Shown here: positions 24,263 to 32,613 of the stretch, one piece after another
Layout of the letters: every line of letters starts with the position of its first letter
Numbering within the stretch: position 1 is the stretch's first letter
Assembly: GCA_033791545.1 (NCBI GenBank)
Contig: JASJGL010000047.1
Span: 1 to 51,032, forward strand
Direction of reading: 5' to 3'
Length of the DNA stretch: 51,032 nucleotides
From: Antarcticimicrobium sp033791545
GTDB lineage: Bacteria > Pseudomonadota > Alphaproteobacteria > Rhodobacterales > Rhodobacteraceae
Notes under the pieces: model-generated
The model's input: the letters and a program-made list of their open reading frames with translations, nothing else
What the model was told of the DNA's origin: nothing
Databases searched by the model: none
Translations under genes and position numbers: made by a program

Positions 24263-26221
24263 ATGGGCGAGCCTCTGATCTCCGCGCGCGGTGTCTCGCG
24301 CAGCTTCCAGGCCGGCGACGAGACCATCACCATCCTGCGTGATATCGACATCGACATCTGGCCGGGCGAAATGGTGGCGATCATCGGCGCATCGGGCTCG
24401 GGCAAATCGACCCTGATGAACATCCTTGGCTGCCTCGACCGGGCAAGTTCGGGCAGCTACAGTTTCGCCGGGCAGGATGTCAGCCAGCTTGACCCGGATC
24501 AGCTTGCCCAACTGCGGCGCGAGCATTTCGGTTTTATCTTCCAGCGCTATCAACTGCTGCCCGATCTCGACGCGGTGGGCAATGTCGAGGTGCCCGCGAT
24601 CTATGCCGGGGAAAGCCGCGCAGCCCGACATGCGCGGGCGACTGAGTTGCTGAGCCAACTCGGCCTGGCCGAGCGGCTCGATCACCGGCCCGGCGCGCTT
24701 TCGGGCGGGCAACAACAGCGGGTCTCGGTGGCGCGCGCGCTGATGAATGGGGGCGAGGTGATCCTTGCGGATGAACCGACCGGGGCGCTTGATACCACAA
24801 GCTCGAAAGAGCTGATTGATCTGCTGCTGGATCTGAACCGAAAGGGCCACACCATTGTCATGGTCACCCATGACCCGGAGGTCGCCAAACACGCCCATCG
24901 CACGATCGAGATCAGCGACGGGCGGATCGTCTCGGATACCAAGTCGGATACGAAGGGTCCCACCGAGCACGCCGCAGAGGCCAACCGGTTGCAGCGCCCG
25001 CCCGTGAAACCAGGTGCGGGGGCGGCGCTGTTGCGACTGCGCGAGGCCTTTGACATGTCGCTCAAGGCGCTGCTGGCGCATCGGGTGCGCTCGGTGCTGA
25101 CGATGCTCGGGATCATCATCGGCATTGCCTCGGTGGTGCTGGTGGTGGCGCTGGGGACCGGAACGCAACAGAAGGTGCTCGACAACATCTCCTCGCTCGG
25201 GACCAGCACGATCACCGTGCGCTCGGGCACGGGGTTCGGGGCGCGCGACGTCAACAGGGTGCGGACGCTGATGCCCTCGGATGCCGATGCGCTGGCGCTG
25301 CAACCCTATGCCGACAGCGTCTCGCCCTCGGTCTCGGCACCGCGAACGGTAGTCTATCGCAACACCTCCTCGGATGCCTCGATCAAAGGGGTGAGCGGGG
25401 ACTACTTTCAGGTCCACAACTACATCACAGTGACCGGCGCCACCTTCGGCCCCGAGGATGTCATCGACCGCGCCCAGGTCGGGGTGATCGACGAGGACAC
25501 CCGCGACACCTTCTTTGACGCCGATGTTGACCCGGTGGGCAAGGTGCTGCTGCTGGGCGGTGTCCCGGTGCGGGTGATCGGTGTGGTGCGCTCGGGCGGG
25601 GCGACCTTCGGGCCGGAATCGCTCAATGTCTGGGTGCCCTATACCACGGTGATGGCGCGGATCTCGGGGCAGGATTATCTCGACAGCGTGGCTGTGCGGG
25701 TGAGCGATGATTACGACACCGCGCTGGCGGAGCAGGAAATTTCTGATCTGCTGAGTACGCGCCACGGCACCAAGGACTTCTTCCTGATCAATACCGACAC
25801 GATCCGCGACACGATCACCTCGACCACCGAGACACTGACCCTTCTGGTGGCGATGATCGCGGTGATCTCGTTGATCGTCGGCGGAATCGGGGTGATGAAC
25901 ATCATGCTGGTCTCGGTGACCGAGCGCACAAAAGAGATCGGCGTGCGCATCGCGATCGGGGCGCGGCGCTCGGATATTGTCGCGCAATTCCTCATCGAGG
26001 CCGTGCTCGTTTGCCTCACCGGTGGCGTTCTGGGCATCGCCGGGGCGCTGATCGGCGGGCAGATGGTGGGCTATTTCTCAGCCGATGTGCGACTGAGCTT
26101 CTCGGTTACGGCAATCGTGGTCGCTTTCCTGTCCTCGACCCTGATCGGCATCACCTTCGGCTTTTTGCCCGCGCGCGCGGCGGCCAGGCTCGATCCGGTG
26201 GTGGCGCTCAGCCGCGAGTGA
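24263..26221 (+). CDS. macB: MacB-type ABC exporter (ATPase fused to permease)
   Basis: 652 residues, the usual length of MacB (about 650), from the ATG at 24263; the longer frame from 24146 overlaps macA and is rejected. N-terminal ATPase: Walker A GASGSGKS at 42-49, signature LSGGQQQRVSVARAL, Walker B ILADEPTGALD. A linker of about residues 235-255 leads to the first membrane helix (VRSVLTMLGIIIGIASVVLVVAL), a large MacB-type periplasmic domain, and three C-terminal FtsX-type helices with TERTKEIGVRIAIGARRSDI. It works as a mechanotransmission dimer with MacA. No terminator is apparent after it; a 15-base tandem repeat follows at 26237. Confidence 0.9.
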   Translation: MGEPLISARGVSRSFQAGDETITILRDIDIDIWPGEMVAIIGASGSGKSTLMNILGCLDRASSGSYSFAGQDVSQLDPDQLAQLRREHFGFIFQRYQLLPDLDAVGNVEVPAIYAGESRAARHARATELLSQLGLAERLDHRPGALSGGQQQRVSVARALMNGGEVILADEPTGALDTTSSKELIDLLLDLNRKGHTIVMVTHDPEVAKHAHRTIEISDGRIVSDTKSDTKGPTEHAAEANRLQRPPVKPGAGAALLRLREAFDMSLKALLAHRVRSVLTMLGIIIGIASVVLVVALGTGTQQKVLDNISSLGTSTITVRSGTGFGARDVNRVRTLMPSDADALALQPYADSVSPSVSAPRTVVYRNTSSDASIKGVSGDYFQVHNYITVTGATFGPEDVIDRAQVGVIDEDTRDTFFDADVDPVGKVLLLGGVPVRVIGVVRSGGATFGPESLNVWVPYTTVMARISGQDYLDSVAVRVSDDYDTALAEQEISDLLSTRHGTKDFFLINTDTIRDTITSTTETLTLLVAMIAVISLIVGGIGVMNIMLVSVTERTKEIGVRIAIGARRSDIVAQFLIEAVLVCLTGGVLGIAGALIGGQMVGYFSADVRLSFSVTAIVVAFLSSTLIGITFGFLPARAAARLDPVVALSRE

Positions 26222-26236
26222 GCGACACCGGGCGAC

Positions 26237-26266
26237 GGGGTGGGGTTCGAGGGGGTGGGGTTCGAG
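26237..26266 (+). repeat. 15-bp perfect tandem direct repeat
   Basis: GGGGTGGGGTTCGAG occurs twice head to tail (26237-26251 and 26252-26266) just after macB. Probably a slippage duplication. The rest of 26222-26434 shows nothing I can name. Confidence 0.7.
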
Positions 26267-26434
26267 CGAAGGTGCATGGGTGGTGAAGAAGAGGCCCTAC
26301 GCTTAGACTACCTCTTCCAAGGTTCAAGGGCCGGTTCAAAGAGATTGTGTCCTGAAACAAATCCGGGGTCGGATGACGGCAATGGGCCGATCAACTCTGG
26401 CACGTCGTCGCGCGGGGCATTTCAATTCCCGTCT

Positions 26435-26866
26435 TCAGGATGGCTTTCGGACTTTGGGTTCTGCCTGCACGACTTCGGCGGCTTTGCGCCAGAATTCGAC
26501 GGCCCTATTGAGTTCTTCCGTATAGAACCTTGTGCCCTCGGGTCCCGAAGGATCACCGTCAAAGCATCCAACGCGCCGTGCGCAATCGAAAAAGCCGGGT
26601 CCAGGCAATCCACCCCGGGCCCTGCTGACAACAAGCGTTGCGATCAACGGGCGGGCGGCGGCGGCATCCTCCTCTATCAGGCATTCCAACGCGACCGTGA
26701 GTTGTTGGATCGTATTGGGCGGTGAGAGGCTCAAGGCCTTGGCAAGAGCTTGATAAGTGATCGGAGTTGCCGCCTCGGCAATTCCGGAGAGATGCCTCCG
26801 GACCCGCTGCGCCAACGTGGCGATCATGTCTGCAGCAGCGTTCTCAATAGATCCAGAATCTCGCAA
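26435..26866 (-). CDS. conserved hypothetical protein with winged-helix-like N-terminus
   Basis: 143 residues from a TTG at 26866 preceded by GGGAGAGATACG; the first ATG at 26827 would give 130. Residues about 35-65 (TPITYQALAKALSLSPPNTIQQLTVALECLIEED) look like a helix-turn-helix or winged helix. The next part, PLIATLVVSRARGGLPGPGFF followed by GPEGTRFYTEELNRA, matches a small uncharacterised family I have seen in many proteobacteria. The combination suggests a protein derived from an alkyltransferase-like or regulatory fold, but no active-site Cys of that group is visible. It is the next minus-strand gene beyond feoC. Confidence 0.6.
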   Translation of the reverse strand: MRDSGSIENAAADMIATLAQRVRRHLSGIAEAATPITYQALAKALSLSPPNTIQQLTVALECLIEEDAAAARPLIATLVVSRARGGLPGPGFFDCARRVGCFDGDPSGPEGTRFYTEELNRAVEFWRKAAEVVQAEPKVRKPS

Positions 26867-27016
26867 CGTATCTCTCCCAACGCGCTCATGGTTGCGCCGC
26901 CCTTGTCATCTAGTCAATTGTCGAAAGTGGAGGTGCATCAAGACCATCTGGAAGAGCCTGAGTGGGTTTGGCGTTGTCGACGGTAGGAGGAATCTCCATG
27001 TCACAAGAAGGCGCCC

Positions 27017-27289
27017 CTACTTGCCGGGTGCGGCCTGCGCGGTCAAAGTCTCGGCTTTTACCGCCTCATAGATCTCAAGACTCGCCAGCACACCGCAGCC
27101 GCCGCAATCCCCGGCCGAACCGCAGCCGCCGCAGCTTGTCGAGAGGGTCTGCCGGGTCAGGACGCCCTTTCGCACCCAGTGATCAAGCATACCGCGCAGC
27201 GCGTCGGGCGCGACGCGAAAGTGGTTCGCAAGATCAAGAATGTTCACGGCGCCATTGCGCTCGACATAGGTTCTGAGCTCCTGCAGCAT
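27017..27289 (-). CDS. feoC: FeoC-like protein
   Basis: 90 residues from the ATG at 27289, eleven bases after the feoB stop. Residues 1-48 are a winged helix (LQELRTYVERNGAVNILDLANHFRV). A Cys cluster follows at about 55-70, CGGCGSAGDCGGC, expected to bind an Fe-S cluster as reported for other FeoC proteins. The usual four Cys are present, here as a tight CxxC and CxxC pair. FeoC is thought to modulate FeoB activity or stability in response to oxygen or iron. Last gene of the feo run. Confidence 0.85.
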   Translation of the reverse strand: MLQELRTYVERNGAVNILDLANHFRVAPDALRGMLDHWVRKGVLTRQTLSTSCGGCGSAGDCGGCGVLASLEIYEAVKAETLTAQAAPGK

Positions 27290-27300
27290 GGCCGATCCCC

Positions 27301-29616
27301 CTACTTGGCCGCGGCCATGAGCGGCCTCTCGGGCGGGGTGTGGTGGCCGAACCAGCGCAGGACCGCATAGAACACCACCAACGCGCCGACGATCCCGCCG
27401 ATCCAGAACGCCGAACTGACCGGGTGCCGGGCAAGGGTTGCGGCCTGATAGAACAGAACCGCCGATCCATAGCCAAGCGCCAGCGTCCAGCCGCCTGCGA
27501 ACAGCGTCCATCCCGGTGTCGTTTCGCGCCACACCGCCCCCATGGCGGCAACGCAGGGCATGTAGAGGAGCACCATCAGCAGATAGGCAAAGGCCCCAAC
27601 CTGCCCGTCGAACAGCGCCGCCATGGTCCCGAAGGTACCGACGGCGACCTCAAGCTCTTTGGCGGCTTCATCCGGGGTGTCGACGGTTGCAGCACCGATC
27701 CCGAGCGGGTCCGCCGCCAAGCCCACCCCGTTGCGCAGGTTGGGGCCGATGGAGGCAAAGGCCTCGGCGACGCTGGCCGAGAGAGAAAAGGGCGCCTTGT
27801 CGCGGCCATCGTCGGCCAGATCCTGATACAGCGTGTTCAGCGTGCCGACCACGGCCTCCTTGGCCATGATACCGGTGAAGACGCCGACAGTGGCGGGCCA
27901 GTTGTCCTGCTCCAGCCCCATCGGGGCAAAGACCGGCGTCAGGGAGCGGCCAATCTCGGACAGGACCGAGGCCTCGCTGTCCTCATTGCCAAAGCTGCCA
28001 TCTGTGCCCCAGGAATTGAGGAAGGCCAGAACCACGACCATCGCAACGATGACCCGGCCAGCATCGACGATAAAGCTTTTGAGCCGGTCCCAGGTCCGCA
28101 GGAACAGGCTGCGCAGGGTCGGCAGGTGATAGGGCGGCAGCTCCATGACAAAGGGCGAAGTCTCGCCGCGCAGCAGGGTGGTCTTGAGCATCAGCCCGGT
28201 GCCCACCGCCGCCGCCAGACCGATCAGGTAAAGCCCGAAAACAAGGTTCTGCCCCCCGGTCGGAAAGAACGCGGTCGCGAACAGCGCATAGATCGGCAAA
28301 CGGGCGCCGCAGGACATGAACGGGGTCATCATGATCGTCATGATCCGGTCGCGGGAGTTTTCCAGCGTGCGGGTTGCCATGATCGCGGGCACGTTACAGC
28401 CAAAGCCGACGATCAGCGGCACAAAGCTTTTTCCCGGCAGGCCAATCAACCGCATGAACCGGTCCATCACGAAGGCCGCCCGCGCCATATAGCCGGAATC
28501 CTCCAGCAGCGACAGGAACAGGAACAGAAAGCCCACGACGGGGATGAAGGTCGCGACGGTCTGGATGCCGCCGCCGACCCCGGTTGTCAGCAGGGTGTTG
28601 AGCCAAGCAGGCATGCCGATGGCCGCGAACAGGGTCGCCGGGGCGTCGACGAACAGCGCCCCCGCCAGAATGTCGAAGAAATCGATGAAGGCGCCGCCGA
28701 TGTTGATGGTGAACATGAACATCAAATACATCACCAGCAGGAAAAGCGGGATGCCAAGGCTGCGGCTCAGGACAATGCGATCCAGCCGGTCGGAATGCGT
28801 GCGGGTCAGCTCCGTGGTCCGGCGCATGCTGTCCGTCGCCATACGGGTGACGAAGTCATAGCGCCCACAGGCAATGGCGGTGTCGGCCTCCATCCCCAAT
28901 GCGGCCTCCAATGTGGCGCGAGCCTCAGAGGCGGCCTGCGTGATCGCGGGGCTGCTCAGCGCCGGGTTCAACTCATCGCCCTCAAGGTGCTTGATCGCCA
29001 GCCAGCGCGCCATGTCACCATGCCCTTCGGCCTTGATGACCGGGATCATACCGGAGATTGCCTGTTCCAGTTCGGGGCCGAATTCGACATCGCTGCGGGG
29101 GGCGGTCCCGGCGCGCGCCGCCTCGATCATCTGGTCGCGCAACAGGTCGATACCGGTTTCGCGGCTCGCGATGATCGGCACCACCGGGCAGCCCAGATGC
29201 TCTGCCAGCCGCGGGATATCGATCTCGATGCTGCGGCTCTTGGCGACATCCATCATGTTGAGTGCCACCATCATCGGCGCGCCCATCTCCAGCAGTTGAA
29301 CCGTGAGGTAGAGGTTGCGCTCCAGATTCGAGGCGTCGAGCACGTTGACCACGAGGTCTGGCCGCTCGCCCACCACGTAATCCCGCGCCAGTCGTTCGTC
29401 GAGCGAGGTTGTCCCCCCGGCCACGCTGAGCGAATAGACCCCGGGAAGGTCAACCAGTTCGACCGTTTCCCCGGCATGGGCAAACCGGCCCACTTTCTTT
29501 TCGACGGTGACACCGGCCCAGTTGCCCACCTGCTGATGCGTGCCGGTAAGCGCATTGAACAGCGTGGTCTTGCCACAGTTCGGGTTGCCGGCGATGGCAA
29601 TCGTCAGGTCCGTCAT
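27301..29616 (-). CDS. feoB: ferrous iron transporter FeoB
   Basis: 771 residues. N-terminal G-protein domain: G1 GNPNCGKT at 10-17, G3 DLPGVYSL, G4-like NMMDVAK region. A GDI domain follows, then the membrane part with about ten helices, including the two Gate motifs: first GCNVPAIMATRTLEN, and MPCVAAMGAVWRET near the C-terminus with the conserved Cys. It imports Fe2+ across the inner membrane. The start ATG overlaps the feoA TGA by one base (TGATG). Full length and intact by inspection. Confidence 0.97.
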   Translation of the reverse strand: MTDLTIAIAGNPNCGKTTLFNALTGTHQQVGNWAGVTVEKKVGRFAHAGETVELVDLPGVYSLSVAGGTTSLDERLARDYVVGERPDLVVNVLDASNLERNLYLTVQLLEMGAPMMVALNMMDVAKSRSIEIDIPRLAEHLGCPVVPIIASRETGIDLLRDQMIEAARAGTAPRSDVEFGPELEQAISGMIPVIKAEGHGDMARWLAIKHLEGDELNPALSSPAITQAASEARATLEAALGMEADTAIACGRYDFVTRMATDSMRRTTELTRTHSDRLDRIVLSRSLGIPLFLLVMYLMFMFTINIGGAFIDFFDILAGALFVDAPATLFAAIGMPAWLNTLLTTGVGGGIQTVATFIPVVGFLFLFLSLLEDSGYMARAAFVMDRFMRLIGLPGKSFVPLIVGFGCNVPAIMATRTLENSRDRIMTIMMTPFMSCGARLPIYALFATAFFPTGGQNLVFGLYLIGLAAAVGTGLMLKTTLLRGETSPFVMELPPYHLPTLRSLFLRTWDRLKSFIVDAGRVIVAMVVVLAFLNSWGTDGSFGNEDSEASVLSEIGRSLTPVFAPMGLEQDNWPATVGVFTGIMAKEAVVGTLNTLYQDLADDGRDKAPFSLSASVAEAFASIGPNLRNGVGLAADPLGIGAATVDTPDEAAKELEVAVGTFGTMAALFDGQVGAFAYLLMVLLYMPCVAAMGAVWRETTPGWTLFAGGWTLALGYGSAVLFYQAATLARHPVSSAFWIGGIVGALVVFYAVLRWFGHHTPPERPLMAAAK

Positions 29617-29852
29617 CAGGAAAGCTTTCGCACGTTCAGCATGTCGGCCTCGGCCCGGCGCAGGCTCAGCGCAAAGCCGCGCACCCGGATTTCGACTGGA
29701 TCGCCAAGCGGCGCAACCCGGGTGACGTGAAACTCCGCCCCGGGGGTCAACCCCATCGACAGAAGCTTTTGCCGATAGGCCTGGCTGCCGTCAGCGAAAC
29801 CAACGACCACGGCATGGTCGCCGACGGCAAGTTGCTTCAGTTTCAAGGTCAT
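29616..29852 (-). CDS. feoA: FeoA (proximal to feoB)
   Basis: 78 residues, typical of FeoA, an SH3-like protein that supports FeoB. The start at 29852 (AAGGAAAG upstream) gives MTLKLKQLAVGDHAVVVGF; the core YRQKLLSMGLTPGAEFHVTRVAPLGDPVEIRVRGFALSLRRAEAD is the full FeoA domain. Its first 62 bases overlap the 3' end of the preceding FeoA-type gene in another frame. Coupled to feoB through TGATG. Confidence 0.93.
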   Translation of the reverse strand: MTLKLKQLAVGDHAVVVGFADGSQAYRQKLLSMGLTPGAEFHVTRVAPLGDPVEIRVRGFALSLRRAEADMLNVRKLS

Positions 29853-30108
29853 TGCCTGTGCTTTCCTTGTTCTGCGACGGGATGACCAGAACGGTGCGCG
29901 CCATGGACGAATCCAGCGCAAAGCGGGTGTCGCCCAAGGCGATCACCATCGGACCGGTTCCGGTTTTCTGGACCACCCTCAGTGTCTTGCCGGCGATCAC
30001 ACCAAGGTCACACAGTCGCCTGCGCATCTCCGGTCCCGCCGCCACGGCGACCACGTCCACCTGCTCTCCCGGTGACGTCAGGGCGAGGGGCAATCCAGCA
30101 AGTCCCAT
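29791..30108 (-). CDS. second FeoA-domain protein, with C-terminal extension
   Basis: 105 residues. FeoA-type SH3 core from about 10 to 75: SPGEQVDVVAVAAGPEMRRRLCDLGVIAGKTLRVVQKTGTGPMVIALGDTRFALDSSMARTVLVI. The domain would normally end near there; the frame continues another 28 residues of basic, Cys- and Arg-rich sequence (SQNKESTGND, then RRRPCRGRWFR) that is read out of frame over the next feoA. That tail may be a read-through caused by loss of a stop. Tandem FeoA genes before feoB are known in proteobacteria. First gene of the run; FNR-type promoter 100 bases upstream. Confidence 0.8.
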   Translation of the reverse strand: MGLAGLPLALTSPGEQVDVVAVAAGPEMRRRLCDLGVIAGKTLRVVQKTGTGPMVIALGDTRFALDSSMARTVLVIPSQNKESTGNDLETEATCRRRPCRGRWFR

Positions 30109-30179
30109 GTCGACTCATCCACGGTTTATTTCATGGCGTCATGGTTCCATCGGGCAATTCCGACAAAAACACTTGGCCA

Positions 30180-30221
30180 CCCATACGGCCTTGGCTAAAC
30201 CCCTGTCTTGATCCATGTCAA
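30180..30221 (-). promoter_or_regulatory. FNR/FnrL-dependent promoter of the feo operon
   Basis: TTGATCCATGTCAA at 30208-30221 is a perfect match to the FNR/FnrL consensus TTGAT-N4-RTCAA. A -10-like TATGGG reads on the minus strand from 30185 to 30180. If its first base is -12, transcription begins near 30173 and the FNR site is centred at -41.5, the class II activating position. The first feo ATG is at 30108. Confidence 0.8.
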
Positions 30222-30512
30222 GCGCACCTCGCGTTTTCGGCGCGAAAGAGCCTCCGCCGATATCCCCCCTGCCCCCGCTCTATCCGGCAACCGGCGCTGC
30301 GGGTGACGCCGCTCAGCCCGGACGGGGCAATTGCGCAAAGCAATACTGCCCTCTGAGCCCCATCTAGACCAAGGATCACGCAGTATGCGCCGGTCACGAA
30401 CGGAGATCTGCGGCGATGCCCAGCCAAGGATATGAAGCAAAAACTCCACAAGTAATTCATAAAAGTGAAGCATAACTCCAATAGGTCACCAGCGTATTTC
30501 GAAAGGATGCGG
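30222..30512. other. divergent gap between feo promoter and ABC importer
   Basis: With 30109-30221 this makes a gap of about 400 bases. It contains the FNR site, no gene I can support, and near its right end two direct repeats (30433-30448 and 30466-30480). Confidence 0.5.
30433..30480 (+). promoter_or_regulatory. direct repeats in front of the ABC importer operon
   Basis: TGAAGCAAAAACTCCA (30433-30448) and TGAAGCATAACTCCA (30466-30480) start 33 bases apart, about three helical turns. TTCA (30456-30459) and TGAA (30466-30469) also form an inverted pair. Iterated sites on one face of the DNA suggest an operator, most likely for the RpiR-type regulator encoded at the end of the operon. Confidence 0.55.
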
Positions 30513-31688
30513 ATGATGTCTGCTGGGGTTGAACTGGACCGAATCGAGAAGACCTATGGCGCGACAACCACGTTGCGCGCCGCAACTCTGGACGTGAAGC
30601 CCGGGGAATTCATGACGTTGGTGGGCCCCTCGGGCTGCGGTAAATCCACCCTTCTGCGCATTATCGCCGGGCTGCTGCCGCAAACCAGCGGTGAAGTGCG
30701 CATTGACGGCACCAGCATAGATCATCTGGCGCCGCGAGAGCGCGATATCGCCATGGTGTTCCAGTCCTATGCGCTTTACCCGCATATGAGCGTGGCCGAG
30801 AATGTCGCGACGCCGCTGAAGGTGCGCCGGCTGTCCCGTATGGCCCGCCTGCCCGCTCTTGGTCGGCTGCTTCCGGGACAGGCACGCACCCGGCGCGAGA
30901 TCACCGACGAGGTGCGCCGCGTCGCGGATCTGGTCGAAATCGGACCCCTGCTCGAGCGTAAACCGGCGGCGCTCTCCGGTGGGCAGCGCCAGCGCGTCGC
31001 GCTGGCCCGCGCCATCATCCGCGATCCGCGGGTGTTCCTGATGGACGAGCCGCTTTCCAATCTTGATGCCCGCCTCCGGGTCACAATGCGCGCCGAGATC
31101 ACCGCCCTGCACCGCCGGCTCGGCGCCACCTTCATCTATGTCACCCACGATCAGACCGAAGCGATGACCATGTCGAGTCGCGTGGCGGTCATGATGGATG
31201 GCACCATCATCCAGTGCAGTACGCCACAGGGGCTGTACGAAGCGCCCGAGGATCTCCGCGTCGCCCGCTTCATCGGCTCGCCCGAGATCAATGTCATGGC
31301 CTCCGACACCGTGGCCGGATGGGAGGGCGGCAATACAAGGCTGGGGCAGTTGCTGCAACGTCCGCTGCATATCGCCTTTCGCCCAGAAGCCGTTCGGCTT
31401 AGCGCAGAAAGCGCGGCGCAAACCGATATGCTCCATCTCTCCTGCCACATCGAGCGCACAGAGCGGCTCGGCCACGACGTGCTGCTGTTTCTGCGTGTCC
31501 TTGCGGATGGAGCCGCCGTCACGGCGCGGCTTCCTGCGGCTGATTTTGCCCGCCTTGACGCCCCCGGGGGCGTGCTGACAGCCAGCCTGCACCCGGCTGA
31601 TCTTCTGGCCTTCGGCGCCAATGGCAAGCGCGTCGCCCTTCCCGGCCTCACAGCTGCGACCAACCGGGGGCTGAGCCATGTCGGTTGA
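30513..31688 (+). CDS. UgpC/MalK-type ABC transporter ATPase
   Basis: 391 residues from the ATG at 30513 (AAGGATGCGG before it). Walker A GPSGCGKST at 38-46, Q-loop in VFQSYALYPHMSVAENVATPL, signature LSGGQRQRVALARAI, Walker B VFLMDEPLSNLD, and the H-loop YVTHDQTEAM. An insertion of about 20 residues (RRLSRMARLPALGRLLPGQARTR) between Q-loop and signature is longer than in MalK. The C-terminal TOBE-type region (from about 265) is present. It energises the importer with the two permeases that follow. The stop overlaps the permease ATG by 11 bases. Confidence 0.92.
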   Translation: MMSAGVELDRIEKTYGATTTLRAATLDVKPGEFMTLVGPSGCGKSTLLRIIAGLLPQTSGEVRIDGTSIDHLAPRERDIAMVFQSYALYPHMSVAENVATPLKVRRLSRMARLPALGRLLPGQARTRREITDEVRRVADLVEIGPLLERKPAALSGGQRQRVALARAIIRDPRVFLMDEPLSNLDARLRVTMRAEITALHRRLGATFIYVTHDQTEAMTMSSRVAVMMDGTIIQCSTPQGLYEAPEDLRVARFIGSPEINVMASDTVAGWEGGNTRLGQLLQRPLHIAFRPEAVRLSAESAAQTDMLHLSCHIERTERLGHDVLLFLRVLADGAAVTARLPAADFARLDAPGGVLTASLHPADLLAFGANGKRVALPGLTAATNRGLSHVG

Positions 31689-32613
31689 AACCACGGGCGC
31701 GCCCCGCGCATTTGCCCCCCGCCTCCGCCGCAAGCGGCTTGGGGCCGAGCTGCCCGGCTGGATCGCCTATGCCCTCGCGGCGCCCTCGATGATGCTGCTG
31801 TTTCTTCTGATGTTGCTGCCGATCGCCGTCATGCTGGTGATGAGCCTGACCAATTACCGCTTTGGCGATCTGAGCTATGCTTTCGTCGGGGCCGAGAATT
31901 ATCTTGATCTTGCCGATGACCGGACCTTCTGGCGCGCACTGAGCAATACCTTTGTCTATGTTGCCATCGTCGTTCCCGGAAGCGTCGCACTCGGCCTCGC
32001 CCTTGCGGTCATGACCACCGGGCTGCGGCGCGGGCGCAAGATCTATCAGATGATCTTTTTCCTGCCGGTCACGGCGACGGTGGTGGCCATGGCGACGGTG
32101 TGGAAATACCTGCTGCATGGCACCATCGGGCCGTTTAATCTGGTGCTGCAATCGCTCGGCCTGCCCGCGATCGACTTTTTCAGCGACCCCGATCTCGCCC
32201 TGACCGGACTGGCCATCATCAATATCTGGAGCCTCGCAGGCTTCAACATGGTGCTCTTTGCCGCCGGGCTGACGGCGATCCCCTCCGAACTCTACGACGC
32301 CGCAGAGATAGACGGGCTGAGCGAACCGCTCGACCGTTTCTTTTCCGTCACCCTGCCGCTGCTGGGCCCGACCACGCTTTTCGTCATCGTCACCTCAACC
32401 ATCACCGCGTTCAAGGTGTTCGATACGGTCGCGGTGATCACCCGTGGCGGCCCCCGCGGCTCCACCGACGTGCTGCTCTACACGACATATCTGGAAGGCT
32501 TTTCCTACTTTCGCATGGGATCGGCGGCGGCGATGACGGTCGTCTTCCTTGCGATCATCATGGTTTTCGCCCTGCTCCAGACATGGGTTCTCGACAAGAA
32601 GGTGCATTACTGA
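31678..32613 (+). CDS. ABC sugar-type permease, subunit 1 (UgpA/MalF-like)
   Basis: 311 residues. Six hydrophobic segments, the first LPGWIAYALAAPSMMLLFLLMLLPIAVML. The EAA loop that contacts the ATPase reads YDAAEIDGLSEPLDRFFSVTLPLLGP. A short N-terminal cytoplasmic tail is basic (RAFAPRLRRKRL). The stop TGA and the next ATG overlap by one base. The family imports sugars or glycerol phosphate; the substrate is set by the binding protein. Confidence 0.9.
   Translation: MSVETTGAPRAFAPRLRRKRLGAELPGWIAYALAAPSMMLLFLLMLLPIAVMLVMSLTNYRFGDLSYAFVGAENYLDLADDRTFWRALSNTFVYVAIVVPGSVALGLALAVMTTGLRRGRKIYQMIFFLPVTATVVAMATVWKYLLHGTIGPFNLVLQSLGLPAIDFFSDPDLALTGLAIINIWSLAGFNMVLFAAGLTAIPSELYDAAEIDGLSEPLDRFFSVTLPLLGPTTLFVIVTSTITAFKVFDTVAVITRGGPRGSTDVLLYTTYLEGFSYFRMGSAAAMTVVFLAIIMVFALLQTWVLDKKVHY

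Noticed and set aside
24203..25987. Minus-strand frame of 594 codons opposite macB
   Set aside because: Shadow of the clearly coding macB; His/Asp/Arg-rich with no recognisable domain.
26998..27276. Plus-strand ATG with a strong GGAGGAATCTCC context, frame over feoC
   Set aside because: The ribosome-binding site is striking, but the product is Arg/Ser-rich and wholly antisense to feoC. It may be a relic of a lost gene start, not a gene.
27340..29730. Plus-strand open frame of 796 codons opposite feoB
   Set aside because: It mirrors feoB on the other strand, is rich in His, Gln, Arg and Asp as such shadows are in G+C-rich DNA, and has no family motif.
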